From assembly GCA_033675265.1 (NCBI GenBank), contig JAUJYZ010001457.1:124001-188000 (forward strand): a stretch of DNA of 64,000 nt. The letters run 5' to 3'. Positions 11,873 to 25,500 of the stretch are shown here, one piece after another. The notes under the pieces are model-generated. The model saw nothing but the letters and a program-made list of their open reading frames with translations, was not told the origin of the DNA and searched no databases. This DNA is from Actinostola sp. cb2023. Taxonomy: Eukaryota > Cnidaria > Anthozoa > Actiniaria > Actinostolidae. Position numbers and translations under genes: made by a program. Within the stretch, counting starts at the first letter, position 1; every line of letters starts with the position of its first letter.

Positions 11873-12356
11873 CTGTAATGGTGGCGATGATGATGATGTC
11901 GACTGGCAATGATTATGATTATGATGATGATCTTTCATATTTGTTCATAGGTGTGGGTATACGCTGCCACTCAGATCTACTGGTCACTAGGTATTGGAAG
12001 TGGTGGAGTGATGACGTTTGCTAGTTTCAACAAGTTTAGAAATAACTTCCACAGGTAAAAAGATAATTATAACTTAACAATTCTGTTTATGTCCTGACTC
12101 TTTCTACGTTCCACCGTCCTGTACTGTACGTTAATTGAACCTGATTTCAATTGATATCACAGTGATTGCCTGGTTATCTCTCTGGCTAACAGTGGTACAA
12201 GTTTTGTGGCTGGTTTTGCCCTTTTCAGTGTCCTTGGCTTCATGGCGTATATCCTGCGAACAACTGTCGGGAAAGTTGTTGCTTCAGGTAAAATATATCA
12301 ATGCTGGTTACAAAGAAAAAACAAAGAAAGAAAAGGGAGGAAAGAAATGCAGGAAG

Positions 12357-12556
<200 letters not shown>

Positions 12557-13229
12557 TAAAGAATCAGAAATTAAGGTTTCCTCATATATTTCTACCATCA
12601 CACAAACACTCAATACTACCATCAGTACTAATGCCAAAGTTGCTGCAATACTGTCAACACTAACGTACCTCCTCCACTTACAGGTCCAGGTCTCGTGTTC
12701 ATCGTATACCCAGAAGCCATTTCTCAATTGCCTCTGTCTGTGTTTTGGTCCATACTATTCTTCCTCATGTTAGTTACACTGGGGATGGATACCTTGGTAA
12801 GCTCTATTTAGTTTCAATGACAAAGAACATCATCCGGATCCTTATCACCTTTTGAAGATACTAGATTCTATCTATCACCTCTCTTCTTTGTTGCAAGAAC
12901 CAAAAGCATCCTGTTCTCCAGCTAGAATTTCAGGAAGCATAAGGTCTTCAATCATCTTTAATCATCTTGTGTTTCTTTTGTATCTGTAAAACTTTGGATC
13001 CATTGAAGCCTTCCTGACTGCTGTCACCGATGAGAAACCCAAACTGTTGCGTGGACGCAAATGGCTTCTCTTGGCCGTTACAAGCGTAGTGATGTTTTTG
13101 TTTGGACTTCCGTTTGTCGTGCAAGTAAGTAGATAAACTAAAATGTGATATCATAGAAACTTTGAAGCTCCTTCTACTGGATGCTCTCCTTTGGAATTCC
13201 TGTGTTACGGAGGAAAAGAGAGAAACAGA

Positions 13230-13780
13230 GGTTTAGCAGAGGTGCTCCCTTTCATGACATGTTCCCTTACGTACGGGAACGTGTCCCCTTGATGGACATA
13301 TATGTTCTCTTACTGGATGTGCTCCCTTCCATGACATGTTCACTTACGTACGGGAACGTGTCCCCTTGATGGACATATATGTTCTCATACTGGATGTGCT
13401 CCCTTCCATGACATGTTCACTTACGTACGGGAACGTGTCCCCTTGATGGACATATATGTTCTCTTACTGGATGTGCTCCCTTTCATGACATGTTCACTTA
13501 CGTACGGGAACGTGTCCCCTTGATGGACATATATATTCTCTTACTGGATGTGCTCACTTCTCACTTCCATGACATGTTCACTTACGTACGGGAATGTGTC
13601 CCCTTGATGGACATGATGTGCTCCCTTCCATGACATGTTATTTTTACGTACGAGAACGTGTCACCTTCATGGACATATATTTTCTCTTGATTGGCTTACT
13701 TCCAGAAAATGTTCGCTTGATGGATATATATGTTCCATTCCTGGAAATATGTGCTCCCTTCCTGGAAATATTTTGACGAA
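13230..13780. repeat. 77-bp minisatellite, copy B intron 10
   Basis: Copies of GATGGACATATATGTTCT recur at 13,291, 13,368, 13,445 and 13,522, a 77-bp period, with degenerate copies to 13,780. It is related to the arrays in the same intron of copies A and C. Confidence 0.9.
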
Positions 13781-14676
13781 AAATGTTGTCTTACTAGACA
13801 AGTTCTCTTAGGGGTGAATTGTCCATTCATGGCATGGTTCCAACTCTACAAGCCTCACTTGCTATGTTCTTATTTAAACGGGTTTTCTTGCTTTTAGGGT
13901 GGTATGTACGTGTTCAACCTCTTTCGACTACCAGGCTGCTGGAATTTCCTTGTTGTTTTGCGTTTTAATTGAAAACATCTCTGTCGCATGGTTTTACGGT
14001 AAACTGCGTTAATACTTGGCTTTTTTCGTATTACATGATAAGAGCTGTTAGTCTTAATTCTAATATCGTTTTGCAAAGGTATGGACAATTTTTGCGATGA
14101 TATCGAACAGATGACTGGCAGGAAACCCTATCTGTTCATCAGAATTTGTCTGAAGTACATTTCACCCATAATCAGTGTGGTGAGTAAAGATAATGATTTG
14201 CTTGGTGATGATAATGATGGGTGGTGATGATGGGTGGTGATGATGGCGTTTGCATATAGTGGTGGTGGTGGTGGTGGTATCATGGTGGTGGTGGTTTTCT
14301 TATCCAAATAGACAAATAAAATATGTTCTTTCATTTCACAGGCAATCCTATTGGCCAACGTTATTAAATGGAACGGTATCAAGTACGATGGTGTTGCTTA
14401 TCCAGACTGGGCAGAGGCCGTCGGTTGGTTTATGTGCCTCACACCAATATTCATCTTCCTAGGCGTGGCTATTTACATGATCTGGAAAACACCTGGCTCC
14501 CTCAGAGAGGTAACATCGTAATGTAATGTAGTTTCATTCACTAATAACAGTTTACTTGGTAAATAATCTATTGTTTTTTTCTTCAGCGTTGGGCAATTGT
14601 AACGACACCCGACCAGCAAGTGTTGGCAGAAAACGCGGAGAAACATGGCATAAAACGAAGAAACCTATATATCTTG

Positions 14677-15822
14677 GTAATTAGTTGCAACTCTACACAT
14701 TTAATCCCAAACAATCCAACCACCCTTGACCACAATCCTTTGCGCGGACAAACTCTAGATCTTTTTAGAACTTATAATTAGAACAGAGACTTTTGAATCG
14801 AAGACGTTGTTGTTGTTGCCTGGGGGTACTCCCATATAGAGAGTCGTAGGGAAATCGTCAGAGATTTCACAACCAACCGAGCACCTGTCACACTGACTAG
14901 TCAGTGGAATCTACTTACCTGTCCTACACTGACCTTGACAAGTCAGGGAATTCTAAAAAGATTTCAAGATCAGGAAATTGTCAGGGAATTTTGATTTTGG
15001 TCAGGGAATTTTGTAATTTACCCAAAGGTCAGTGAAAAGTCAGGGAATTTCTGTCAGCCTTCACAAAACCATTTTGAATTCGGTGATAATTATGTAGCAT
15101 AATGGATAGCTTTTATACGGATCGTGATCAATCATGATGAAAACTCAAAAAAAGGTTAAAGTTGTCATTGACCTATATATGGTCCATGTAAATGTATTTC
15201 TTCATAGATACATACAGTATACTGCATTAAAAAGACTATAGTAAGTCGCGCTGCAGGATATCATAGTAAAACAAGTGTACAGTATGGTCAGTGAAAAATG
15301 GTTTTGGGTCAGGGAGAAGTCAGGGAAAAGTCAGAGAATTTTATTTTTCCGGATGAGTGGGAACTAGCAATAGCAATGTGCTAGCGAAGCCACGAGCTCG
15401 AGTTTCGTATTACTCTGGTGTGCGAACCTTGCCAGGCAGTTGTTGGTCACATGCCAGGCTTGCGTCATCACAAGAATAGCGTGTGATCGTGTTACCTTTA
15501 GCGTGGACCAATAGCGATAGCGAGAATGCTAGTGAGAAGCTGGCAATAGCAAGAATTGTATTACTCTGGTCTGCGAACCATGTGCCCGGTAGAGTTGTTG
15601 ACCAAAGCCGGTCAAGCTAGCGTGATCATAAGAATAGCGTGGGCCACCAAGTAACGCTTGCGACAATGCTGGCCGTGAGTAGTGAGCTAGCGGGGCAATA
15701 GTACAATTAGCAATAATTATCTAGTGCTAATTAGCTCGATTCTAACTTTGCCTAAATTTCATTAACCACATAATAACACCTAAAATGTTGTATTCTTATT
15801 CAATTTTCTTATTCTTTTCTAG
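14677..15822. other. Expanded last intron of copy B
   Basis: This intron is 1,146 bp, against 312 bp in copy A. The extra DNA at about 14,870-15,780 holds repeated GTCAGGGAATTTT phrases and TAGCGA/AGCAATAGC phrases, with no coding signal. The intron ends with TTCTTTTCTAG before the TAA at 15,823, as in copy A. Confidence 0.6.
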
Positions 15823-16045
15823 TAATCTATAGCGATGTAGGAAAGTTGGTTTTGGTTCCATGTACTGTTACTAAAGGTTATGCCTTCAAAGACGAATAAG
15901 GAACTATTCGTTATGATTCGATTTAGCGCCCAATGTCACGCCAAAATAATATTATATTACTTTTGTTTTGCATTTATAGTTTTATTATTTAGGGCCTGGA
16001 TGAAAATTACTTTGTGTAACTCTAGTCACCCTCTTTAAATAAAGT

Positions 16046-16089
<44 letters not shown>

Positions 16090-16147
16090 AAATTAATAAT
16101 AATAAATTAATAATAATAATCAAAAATAATTAATTGCGCCCAATAGG

Positions 16148-16591
16148 GTGCAATTTAGAAAAGTGTGAAATAGTACTAATTAACAATTAGTCACCAAAGG
16201 CGAGGTGAATATCGGTGAATAATAACCGAGACGAAGTCGAGGTTATTATCACTGCTATTCACTGAGCCTGAGGTGACTAATTGTTTTAGTAGAATTACAC
16301 AGGTGATTATTTGAAAAAATAAAAATAAATAAGCATTTTAAAGAAAATAAATTTGTATTTCATATTTCAAAAGCTGGCAGCTATTTTGTCAAAATGCTGT
16401 AGGTAACTATCGAGAAATAGTCCGAAGTTCTCGACCAATCAGCGCGCTTGATTTTCTATAATCACCTGTGTAATTCTACTAATTTTAAATAGTCCTAAAT
16501 AGTGCTATTTCTATTGTTTTCTATTGTTTCATTAGTGCTATTTAGTACTAATTAGTTATTTAGTTTTCAAGCTTTTCTAAATTGCACTCTA
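16148..16591. mobile_element. TA-flanked MITE with nested foldbacks
   Basis: The ends are inverted repeats around GTGCAATTTAGAAAAG and CTTTTCTAAATTGCACTC, with TA on both sides. The A-B spacer lacks it. Nested inside are two further palindromes: about 16,184-16,284 (ATTAGTCACC and GGTGACTAAT ends) and about 16,287-16,482 (TAGAATTACACAGGTGATTAT and its complement). The TA duplication suggests Tc1/mariner mobilisation. A compact, un-nested relative lies at 38,553-38,692. Confidence 0.8.
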
Positions 16592-17511
16592 TCACGACAA
16601 AATAATTCATAATAATTAATACAATGGTACATACATTGTACATTCATTGTAATAATAGTAGTAGGTAATATAGCAAGATGGCGAGCGGCTGTAAATTGTA
16701 CCCATGATAATCCTTTACTAACTTCAATCAGGATCACTTACATAACAAAAAATCACTTACATCTCTACATCCTTCTGACACGTTCACATAAATAAAACAA
16801 TAACAGCTTCAAACTTGCAAATGTTTGGCGTTTTAAACCGACTCCGTTCTAAAGTTACTACGAGGTATGGTGGTTTATGCGCGCAAAGGATTACTGGGTA
16901 AATGTACTGATCCGCCATCTTTTTCTTTTCAGTGGATATTTTTACATACAGAAATTGCTCTATCAGCCATGAAAATTAAACTGGTTTTGTGTTCATCTTG
17001 TAACAGTTTTCTAAGCATTTTGAATTCATGGACCAAATGGGTTTCTTTGCAAATTTGCAAATTTGACAAATTTTTGTGTAGTTTTTGTATTTTTATTTAT
17101 TTATACTTAAAAAATACAATTTAGGACGGGAAAAGTCGACAACTGTGACAAACCTTCTTTCGATTATTCAATGATGTGGTTTTACACAGCAATTCGTTTA
17201 GTGGTTGCAGAGGTTATGAACTCAACGCTCCAACAAACCTGCATGTGTTGTTTGTCGGTACCTCGTGTAGCTAATGCACGATGTGAACATCTTTGTCGTC
17301 TGTCTATGCTCCTCGTCAGTGATGTCTTCTTTATCATTTGTTTTCTCATAGTCAATAGTTGCATTAGTTTTCGTGTAGTAGTATGTCCCTTATGTAATAG
17401 AAGCTAATAGATACAATATGAGTAGCCGTACTTTATGGGAATGCGGATTGACATTTTCCGACTTCCCATACAGTATGGTTGCGAATATTGTGTCAGACTT
17501 ATCATACGTAA

Positions 17512-17668
17512 GCTATTGATATACTATACTATTGAGTAAACTATTGATATACTATTTACCTATTACTTTGATTATTTTGTAACATTGTTGTGTTATCTCG
17601 GGGCCGCTGCCCCTCCTGCCGGGATTAGCCACAGCTAAATGGCAGTATCGACGATTAAAGATTAAAGA
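17512..17668. mobile_element. Retroelement-like 3' fragment with target duplication
   Basis: Relative to the A-B spacer (near 6,000), about 157 bp are inserted between ATACGTA and ATACGTA. The insert ends GACGATTAAAGATTAAAG, a short repeat tail typical of LINE or SINE 3' ends. No coding sequence. Confidence 0.65.
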
Positions 17669-18232
17669 TACGTACAGATGTGTAAAATCATGTTGCACTA
17701 TAATCTTCAAGTTTAGCCGAGAAAATCAAAGTCAAAATACCAGTTCTGCTGCTTGCCTGCTTGGTTATGATTTCTATTGTGTTTTCCTCATGAATTATTA
17801 ATATATATGACAATGCTTGATCCAATGTTATACGACGCGTTCCATGTAAATTTAGTTCATCCTTGGAGTGACCGTTTGATATTAGTTTCTAGATACAAAT
17901 TGAAAGTCTAATTTCACTTGTATCTTAGCCGATCTTCACCGTTATTATTAGGTTTCTGTATTTCTATAGCTCGAGTCATTCTTGCATTTCTCTATCAGTT
18001 TTAAATCGTTTCGTACGAGATCAATAAATATCCATGATTACGTAGAACACTTGTAAGCTATGCGACCCCAATATCACGCAGTGTTATTATATATTCTAAA
18101 AACCCGATAGCATCATTACTGTAGAGTTCGAGGGAGTCGAGCGTGCGTTGTGCTGAAATTTGACTTCAAAATCTCTCCAACTCAACTTCAAAAACACCCA
18201 ACTGGATTATCAACACTTCAAAAAGACTAAAA

Positions 18233-21200
18233 ATGGACACTGAATCGATGGATGCAAAACTTTCTAATTCCAAAGCTGACGAAGAGAAAGAATTAACGGA
18301 GTTTCAAGTGGAAGTTGACGAAGTTCCCAGGGAGATTTGGGACAAAAAAATTGACTTTATCTTAGCAACAATGGGCTACGTGATTGGTTTTGGCAACTTT
18401 TGGCGGTTCCCCTATCTATGCTATCGTAATGGAGGAGGTAAGCGCTTTCATATTTCGAGTGGGAGTAGTTATACTAATAATGTTTCGGCAGTCTACTTCA
18501 TTTGTTAGTTCAACAACGAATAGTTTGATTTGAGTTATATAGTCAACAATATAGTGATTTTACTAGATAATGCCATTGTCTTCATTTGGCAATTTTATAG
18601 TCCTTCACTGTTAGATTTTAATTTCAGGTATTGTTAGATGTTTGTTTTGAGTCTTTCTATATAATAGACATTCGTAAATCATAATGCCATTGTGTACTAT
18701 TGTTTTCATTTGGAAATTAGTCCTCCACTTTTAGCTATTTTAGTTCCAGGACTAAATGAATCCACTCTAAATCACTATTATTCGTTAAAATAGGCTGATA
18801 TTTAGTGGGAATTCTGTTTAACAGCAATTGCTTTGCCAAGTTTTGCCGATTTGAAGTTGTGTCCACAAGAAGATAATAATACTTGGACATAATCAGTCAG
18901 TCAATGAAGTTCATCACCCGGCAAGTGCGGCGATCCATGGGGGTTTCCGGTTATTCAGTTGTAGCCATATCAGTCTATTCATGAACATCTTGTAGTAAAC
19001 AAGAACATTGCGGTGAAGCAAATTCGAGTTTGCTGAATCAATATTTGGTCGAAATATTATCTGGGAATCCGGGTAGAAAGACTAGCTGGCTAGTATCTCC
19101 CGTGATTCTCTGGGGTCACACCTTGATGACCGAAGGGCGACTTAACTTAATTGATCCTGAGATGCATACAAAACGCAGGCCAAAATACTGCTAATTCGAT
19201 GAGGATTATAAATGTTGTCTTGTTTACTTTTCAAGTGTTGAGAAATAATAGGAATAACGCCCATCCTACAACAATGCAAGTTGTTTTTATACTTCTCCGA
19301 GTCGTCTGACACAAGAAATCCGTATAATCGCCCACACGTGCTTACGGGAAAAGCCTAGCCCTGAAAGCAACCAATCAGAGCGCGCGATTTTCTCAGAAGT
19401 AGTTTGTTGCCAAATAAGAAGACCATTTTAGTCCAGTCTTTCATGTATGTGGGTTTTTTTTTTCCTATTTTCAGCATCGTTTCTCTTCCCATATTTGTTG
19501 ATGTTGTTCTTTATTGGTATACCAATGTTCTTCATGGAACTAGCTGTTGGACAATGGTATTATCGAGGATATATTGGCGTGTGGAAAGCTGTCTGTCCCT
19601 TAGCCAGTGGTAAGTCGAGTTTACTTATTTTTTATTTTATTTTTTTAAATAATCTAAATATTTATTACAAATATGCTACTCAATTACAAATATGTTACTC
19701 AATTACAAATATGCTACTCAATTTACATAATTTACAAATTTACATAATATATGATATAATATGCCATTTACAATATAATATTGTTTAATAATTTTACATT
19801 TTTTATTGTAGAGGTATGTTAAGGCCTGGGTATTTTTCTCTTCCAAAATGGCCGCCACAAATCAATAGGGGGTGGTCTATATTCTCATATTTTTAAACTA
19901 TTGTTTTGATATTTGGGCAGATGTGATGAGGTCGCAATGCTAACACTTTCTGATAACAGTTTCCATGGAAACATGTAATCTGACCTTTGAACCCTTATTG
20001 TAAGAAAATTTGATAAAGCCTCTGGGAGATAGGTAGACTCTTTAAACATTGCGGGTATCTTTGCGTAATTGTATCAGGGTTAGTGTATACATTTTCGATC
20101 CAACTGGAATGGGTGGAACTTTTAAGGGAAAGGCTAATTAAGGTAAATGTGAAATTTGATATCCTGAATTTTATAAGAAATTAACTTACTTTTCCAAGAT
20201 TTCTAGTTGGACTGAAAAACTACATGACAACATGCTTTACTTCCACCCTTTTACTCTCTGATATTTTTACGCTTTACTGCTCTCCCGAAGCATTATATCA
20301 TATTTTCTTGCAATTGAGGTCAAATGTCACAGGACGTGTCACCATGGCAACAGCATAAGCCAAAATGTAGAATAGGACAGTTTATATTAGATGTAGTGAA
20401 CTCGATGCTATTGGGTACAACCTACCAAAGTTAGACTACTGTTCACCTTGAAAGGGCGAAATCAGCTTTGACCCAGGCCTTAATATGCCTGAGTATAAGC
20501 TAAATTCCTTTGTTCCTTTTCATTTGACGTTTACATATATCAATACAATATACATACATACAACAACAACAACAAAACAAAAAAAAAACAGAGTATAGCT
20601 TGCCAATTCTGAAATTAGTAATTCTTCATTCTATGTTTTGCATAGGTTGGAGGGGGGAGTTTACTTAGACTACTTAGTTAGTAGAGTTTGTGTTCATGGT
20701 AGGGAATCAAGTAGGTTAGCAAGGGTTTGATGCAGGCATGCCACTGAGAAGATAATGCAGGCAGGTAAGGATCGAGCCGACGGGAAAAGAAGCTTGCAAG
20801 CCGAAAAATTAATTGTAACCATCCAGCTGAAACTATTCAGACTTTTTGTTGTTGATATGTCGTTGTTGATGATGATGTTGATGACGATAATGATGACGAC
20901 GTACGATGATGACGATGATGATGATGATGACGACGTACGATGACGACGTACGATGATGATGATGATGACGACGTACGATGATGATGAGGATAATGATGAC
21001 GACGACCATGATGACGATAATGATGACGACGTACGATGATGACGATGACGGTAATGATGGCGACGTATGATGATGACGACGATGATGATGATGACGATAA
21101 TGATGACGACGTACGATGATGATGATAATGATGATGACGTACGATGATGATGATAATGATGATGACGTACGATGATGATGACGATAATGATGACGACGTA

Positions 21201-22497
21201 CGATGATGATGATAATGATGATGACGTACGATGATGATGACGATAATGATGACGACGTCCAATGATGATGATGATAATGATGACGACGTCCGATGATGAC
21301 GATGATAATGAATGTATAATGGATGACGATGTGATTGTCTTTCAAGGTCTTGGCTATGCAAATCTCTTTATGCAGTTTATTGGCATTATCTACTACATCG
21401 TGATTCTCGCCTGGGTGTTCTTCTTCCTGTTCGATTCATTTCGTTCTGAGGTGCCATGGAAAGCATGCGACAACACTTGGAACACGCCGTTCTGCAGGTA
21501 CCTGAGTCGACAGAAAGTTATCAGTATAGATTACCAATACAACACAAAAGATAGTTACCTCCGTTACGTTACAACCACTAACAATATACACCACAACTAT
21601 GCACTAAAATACAAACAACAAAAACTGAAACAATTAGCATTCAAGAACTGACACAGCAAAGACAGCACCTCCACTGCACCACAAATAACAAGGTCTCACA
21701 AGAATAACAGCAACAACAAACACTTCCACAACAAGAGAAGACATACCACGACCACCACCACAAAAAAGAGCTAGAACACCCACAGAAACAAGACAGCACA
21801 TACCACCACCACCACCACCAACACCACCAACAACACCACCAACAACACCACCACCCACACACCAACAACACCACCACCACCAACACCACCACCACCACCA
21901 CCACACCACCACCACCACCACCACCAACACCACCACCAACACCACCAACACCACCACAAACACCACCATCAACACCACCACAAACACCACCACCAACACC
22001 ACCAACACCACCACCAACACCACCAACACCACCACCAACACCACCAACACCACCAACACCACCACAAACACCACCAACAACACCACCAACACCACCACAC
22101 ACACACCACCACCAACACCACCAACACCACCACCAATACCGCCAACACCACCACCAACACCACCACCCACCACCACCACACCACCACAAACACCACCAAC
22201 ACCACCACACACACCACCACCAACACCACCACCACCACCACCACCACACCACCACCAACACCACCACACACCACCACAAATACCACCAACAACACCACAA
22301 ACACCACCACAAACACCACCACCAACACCACAAACACCACCACAAACACCACCACCAACACTACCAACACCACCACCAACACCGCCAACACCACCACAAC
22401 ACCACACCACCACCAACACCACCAACACCACCACCAACACCACCAACAACAACATCAGCAACAACAAGTCTACCAAAACAACAAGACAACACATACC

Positions 22498-22553
<56 letters not shown>

Positions 22554-25500
22554 TTTATTTAGACACGTTAACGCCAAAGAGCAAAAGCTCGTTCAAAGCT
22601 CGTTCAATAGCACCCGCCAATAACAACAACAACAACAACAACAATAATAAAAATATCAACTAGCACTGCAGTACTACAGCTACCATGTACTAACACCAAA
22701 ACCCACCCTGATAGCAACACAAAAAAGTAACAAGAGCAACAAGCCGGAATGGAGCATACTTGCTGACAGTGGTTGGATAGTAGTGTTTGAATGAGAAATA
22801 AGAAAAAAAGTGGACTTACCTCTATTCCAGAACTCGACCCACTTTTCACAATCTTTATAGTAAAAATTGCGCGCGTCAAAGAAAATTATAGCAAGAGCTC
22901 TTCGACCCAGACTTCTTTTTCTGCGCGCGTTTCTTCAGACAGAGCGATAAATAAAAGTTGGGTCTAGTTCTGGACTAGTTTTTTCACGATTACAACGCTG
23001 TACGACTGAATTGTCTTGTTTCAGGATTAAGCGCACCATTGATCAAAGAGTCAACTGTACAGAATTCGATCTTCCTGTAAACTGCAGTCAAACGTTTACG
23101 TCTCCAAGTTCCGAGTACTGGAAGTGAGTAGGAAAACCGCTATTCCGTATTTGGGCAGTATCTGAGATATACTGAAAAAAACGCGCGCTTTTCCAACCTC
23201 GAAAATTCATTGAAAAATAATGAGTCGAAATTTTTTAATTTTCAAGTTTTTGTACATTTCCATAGAATATCCAAGGTTTGAAGAGCGTGCGGTCTTTTAT
23301 TTATTTGACTATTTGGATGTTTCCCTTCCAAAACCCATCCCTTGGCTGTCCCTACTGGCGTAAAGCAATACCATGGTTCTAATGATTGCTCATTTTGAAG
23401 TAATCGGGTGCTGCAGATCACTAGTTCCATTAATGAGATGGGTTCTATAAGATGGGAGCTCGTTGGTACATTACTACTGTCCTGGGTATTGGTGTACTTT
23501 TGTATTTTTAAATCCATCAAGCTGACTGGCAAGGTTAGTGGATATATATGTATGTATGACTCTAATTTTAGTTCAGTTTTATATCTTGGATACAGAGGTT
23601 TCAGTGTTGTACAATCGAGGGACTGTGAGTGACTGTGAGGAACGTGAATGAGAGCCATCGGTTCTCAACAAACCCTGAATAAATGTATTTTTCAACAGAT
23701 CGTGTACTTCACTGCTACTTTCCCACTCATCGTGATAATCATCATGCTGATTCGAGGGGTCACACTAGACGGAGCAGGTCAAGGCATCTTATTTTATTTG
23801 AAACCTGACTTTGAACGACTGGCTGACCCTCAGGTAGGAATGGCACGAAATGAGAATTAGACGAGTGGAATGATGATATGTATTAGGATGCGAATGAAGG
23901 ACGAGGAGAAAGGGTTGGATGAGGAGAAAGGGTTGGATGAGGAGAAAGGATTGGATGAGGAGAAAGGATTCGATGAGAAGATATAGGTTGGATGAGGAGA
24001 AAGGATTGGATGAGGAGATATAGGTTGGATGAGGAGAAAGGATTGGAAGAGGAAAAAGGGTTGGATGAGGACAAAGGATTCGATGAGGACAAAGGGTTGG
24101 ATGAGGAGAAAGGATTGGAAGAGGAGCAAGGATTGGATGAGGAGAAAGGATTGGATGAGGAGAAAGGATTGGAAGAGGACAAAGGATTGGATGAGGACAA
24201 AGGATTGGATGAGGACAAAGGATTGGATGAGGACAAAGGATTGGATGAGGACAAAGGATTGGATGAGGACAAAGGATTGGATGAGGACAAAGGGTTGGAT
24301 GATGAGAAAGGATTGGATGAGGAGAAAGGATTGGATGAGGAGAAAGGATTGGATGAGGAGAAAGGATTGGATGAGAACAAAGTTGTTGGATGAGGACAAA
24401 AGATTGGATGAGGACAAAGGGTTGGATGATGAGAAAGGATTGGATGAGGAGAAAGGATTGGAAGAGGACAAAGGGTTGGATGCGGACAAAGGATTCGATG
24501 AGGACAAAGGGTTGGATGAGGAGAAAGGATTAGATGAGGAGAAAGGATTGGAAGAGGACAAAGGGTTGGATGAGGACAAAGGATTCGATGAGGAAAAGGA
24601 TTGGATGAGGAGAAAGGATTGGAAGAGGAGCAAGGATTGGATGAGGAGAAAGGATTGGATGAGGAGAAAGGATTGGATGAGGAGAAAGGATTGGAAGAGG
24701 ACAAAGGATTGGATGAGGACAAAGGATTGGATGAGGAGAAAGGATTGGATGAGGACAAAGGATTGGATGAGGACAAAGGGTTGGATGATGAGAAAGGATT
24801 GGATGAGGAGAAAGGATTGGATGAGGAGAAAGGATTGGATGAGGAGAGAAGGAGGATTGGATGAGGACAAAGGGTTGGATGAGGACAAAGGATTGGATGA
24901 GGACAAAGGGTTGGATGATGAGAAAGGATTGGATGAGGAGAAAGGATTGGATGAGGAGAAAGGGTTGGGTGATGAGAGAAAGGATTGGATGAGGAGAAAG
25001 GATTGGAAGAGGACAAAGGATTGGATAATGAGAAAGGATTGGATGAGGAGAAAGGATTGGATGAGGACAAAGGGTTGGATGATGAGAAAGGATTGGATGA
25101 GGAGAAAGGATTGGATGAGGAGAAAGGGTTGGGTGATGAGAAAGGATTGGATGAGGACAAAGGGTTGGATGAGGACAAAGGATTCGATGAGGACAAAGGA
25201 TTGGATGAGGAGAAAGGATTGGATGAGGACAAAGGGTTGGATGAGGAGAAAGGATTGGATGAGGAGAAAGGATTGGATGAGGACAAAGGGTTGGATGAGG
25301 ACAAAGGGTTGGATGAGGACAAAGGGTTGGATGAGGGGAAAGGATTGGATGAGGAGAAAGGGTTGGATGAGGAGAAAGGATTGGATGAGGAGAAAGGATT
25401 CGATGAGGAGAAAGGATTGGATGTGGAGAAAGGAGTGGATGAGGAGAAAGGATTGGATGAGGAGAAAGATGATAATATATTTACAGGTGTGGGTATACAC

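Larger units (their letters stand above)
15826..18232. other. Copy B to copy C spacer and copy C promoter region
   Basis: No gene. It is paralogous to the A-B spacer, with two extra insertions (16,148-16,591 and about 17,512-17,668). A TATA-like TTATATATTCTAAAAA lies near 18,085, about 145 bp before the copy C start codon, and the same sequence precedes copy B. A (TTA)n tract sits at 16,045-16,085. Confidence 0.65.
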
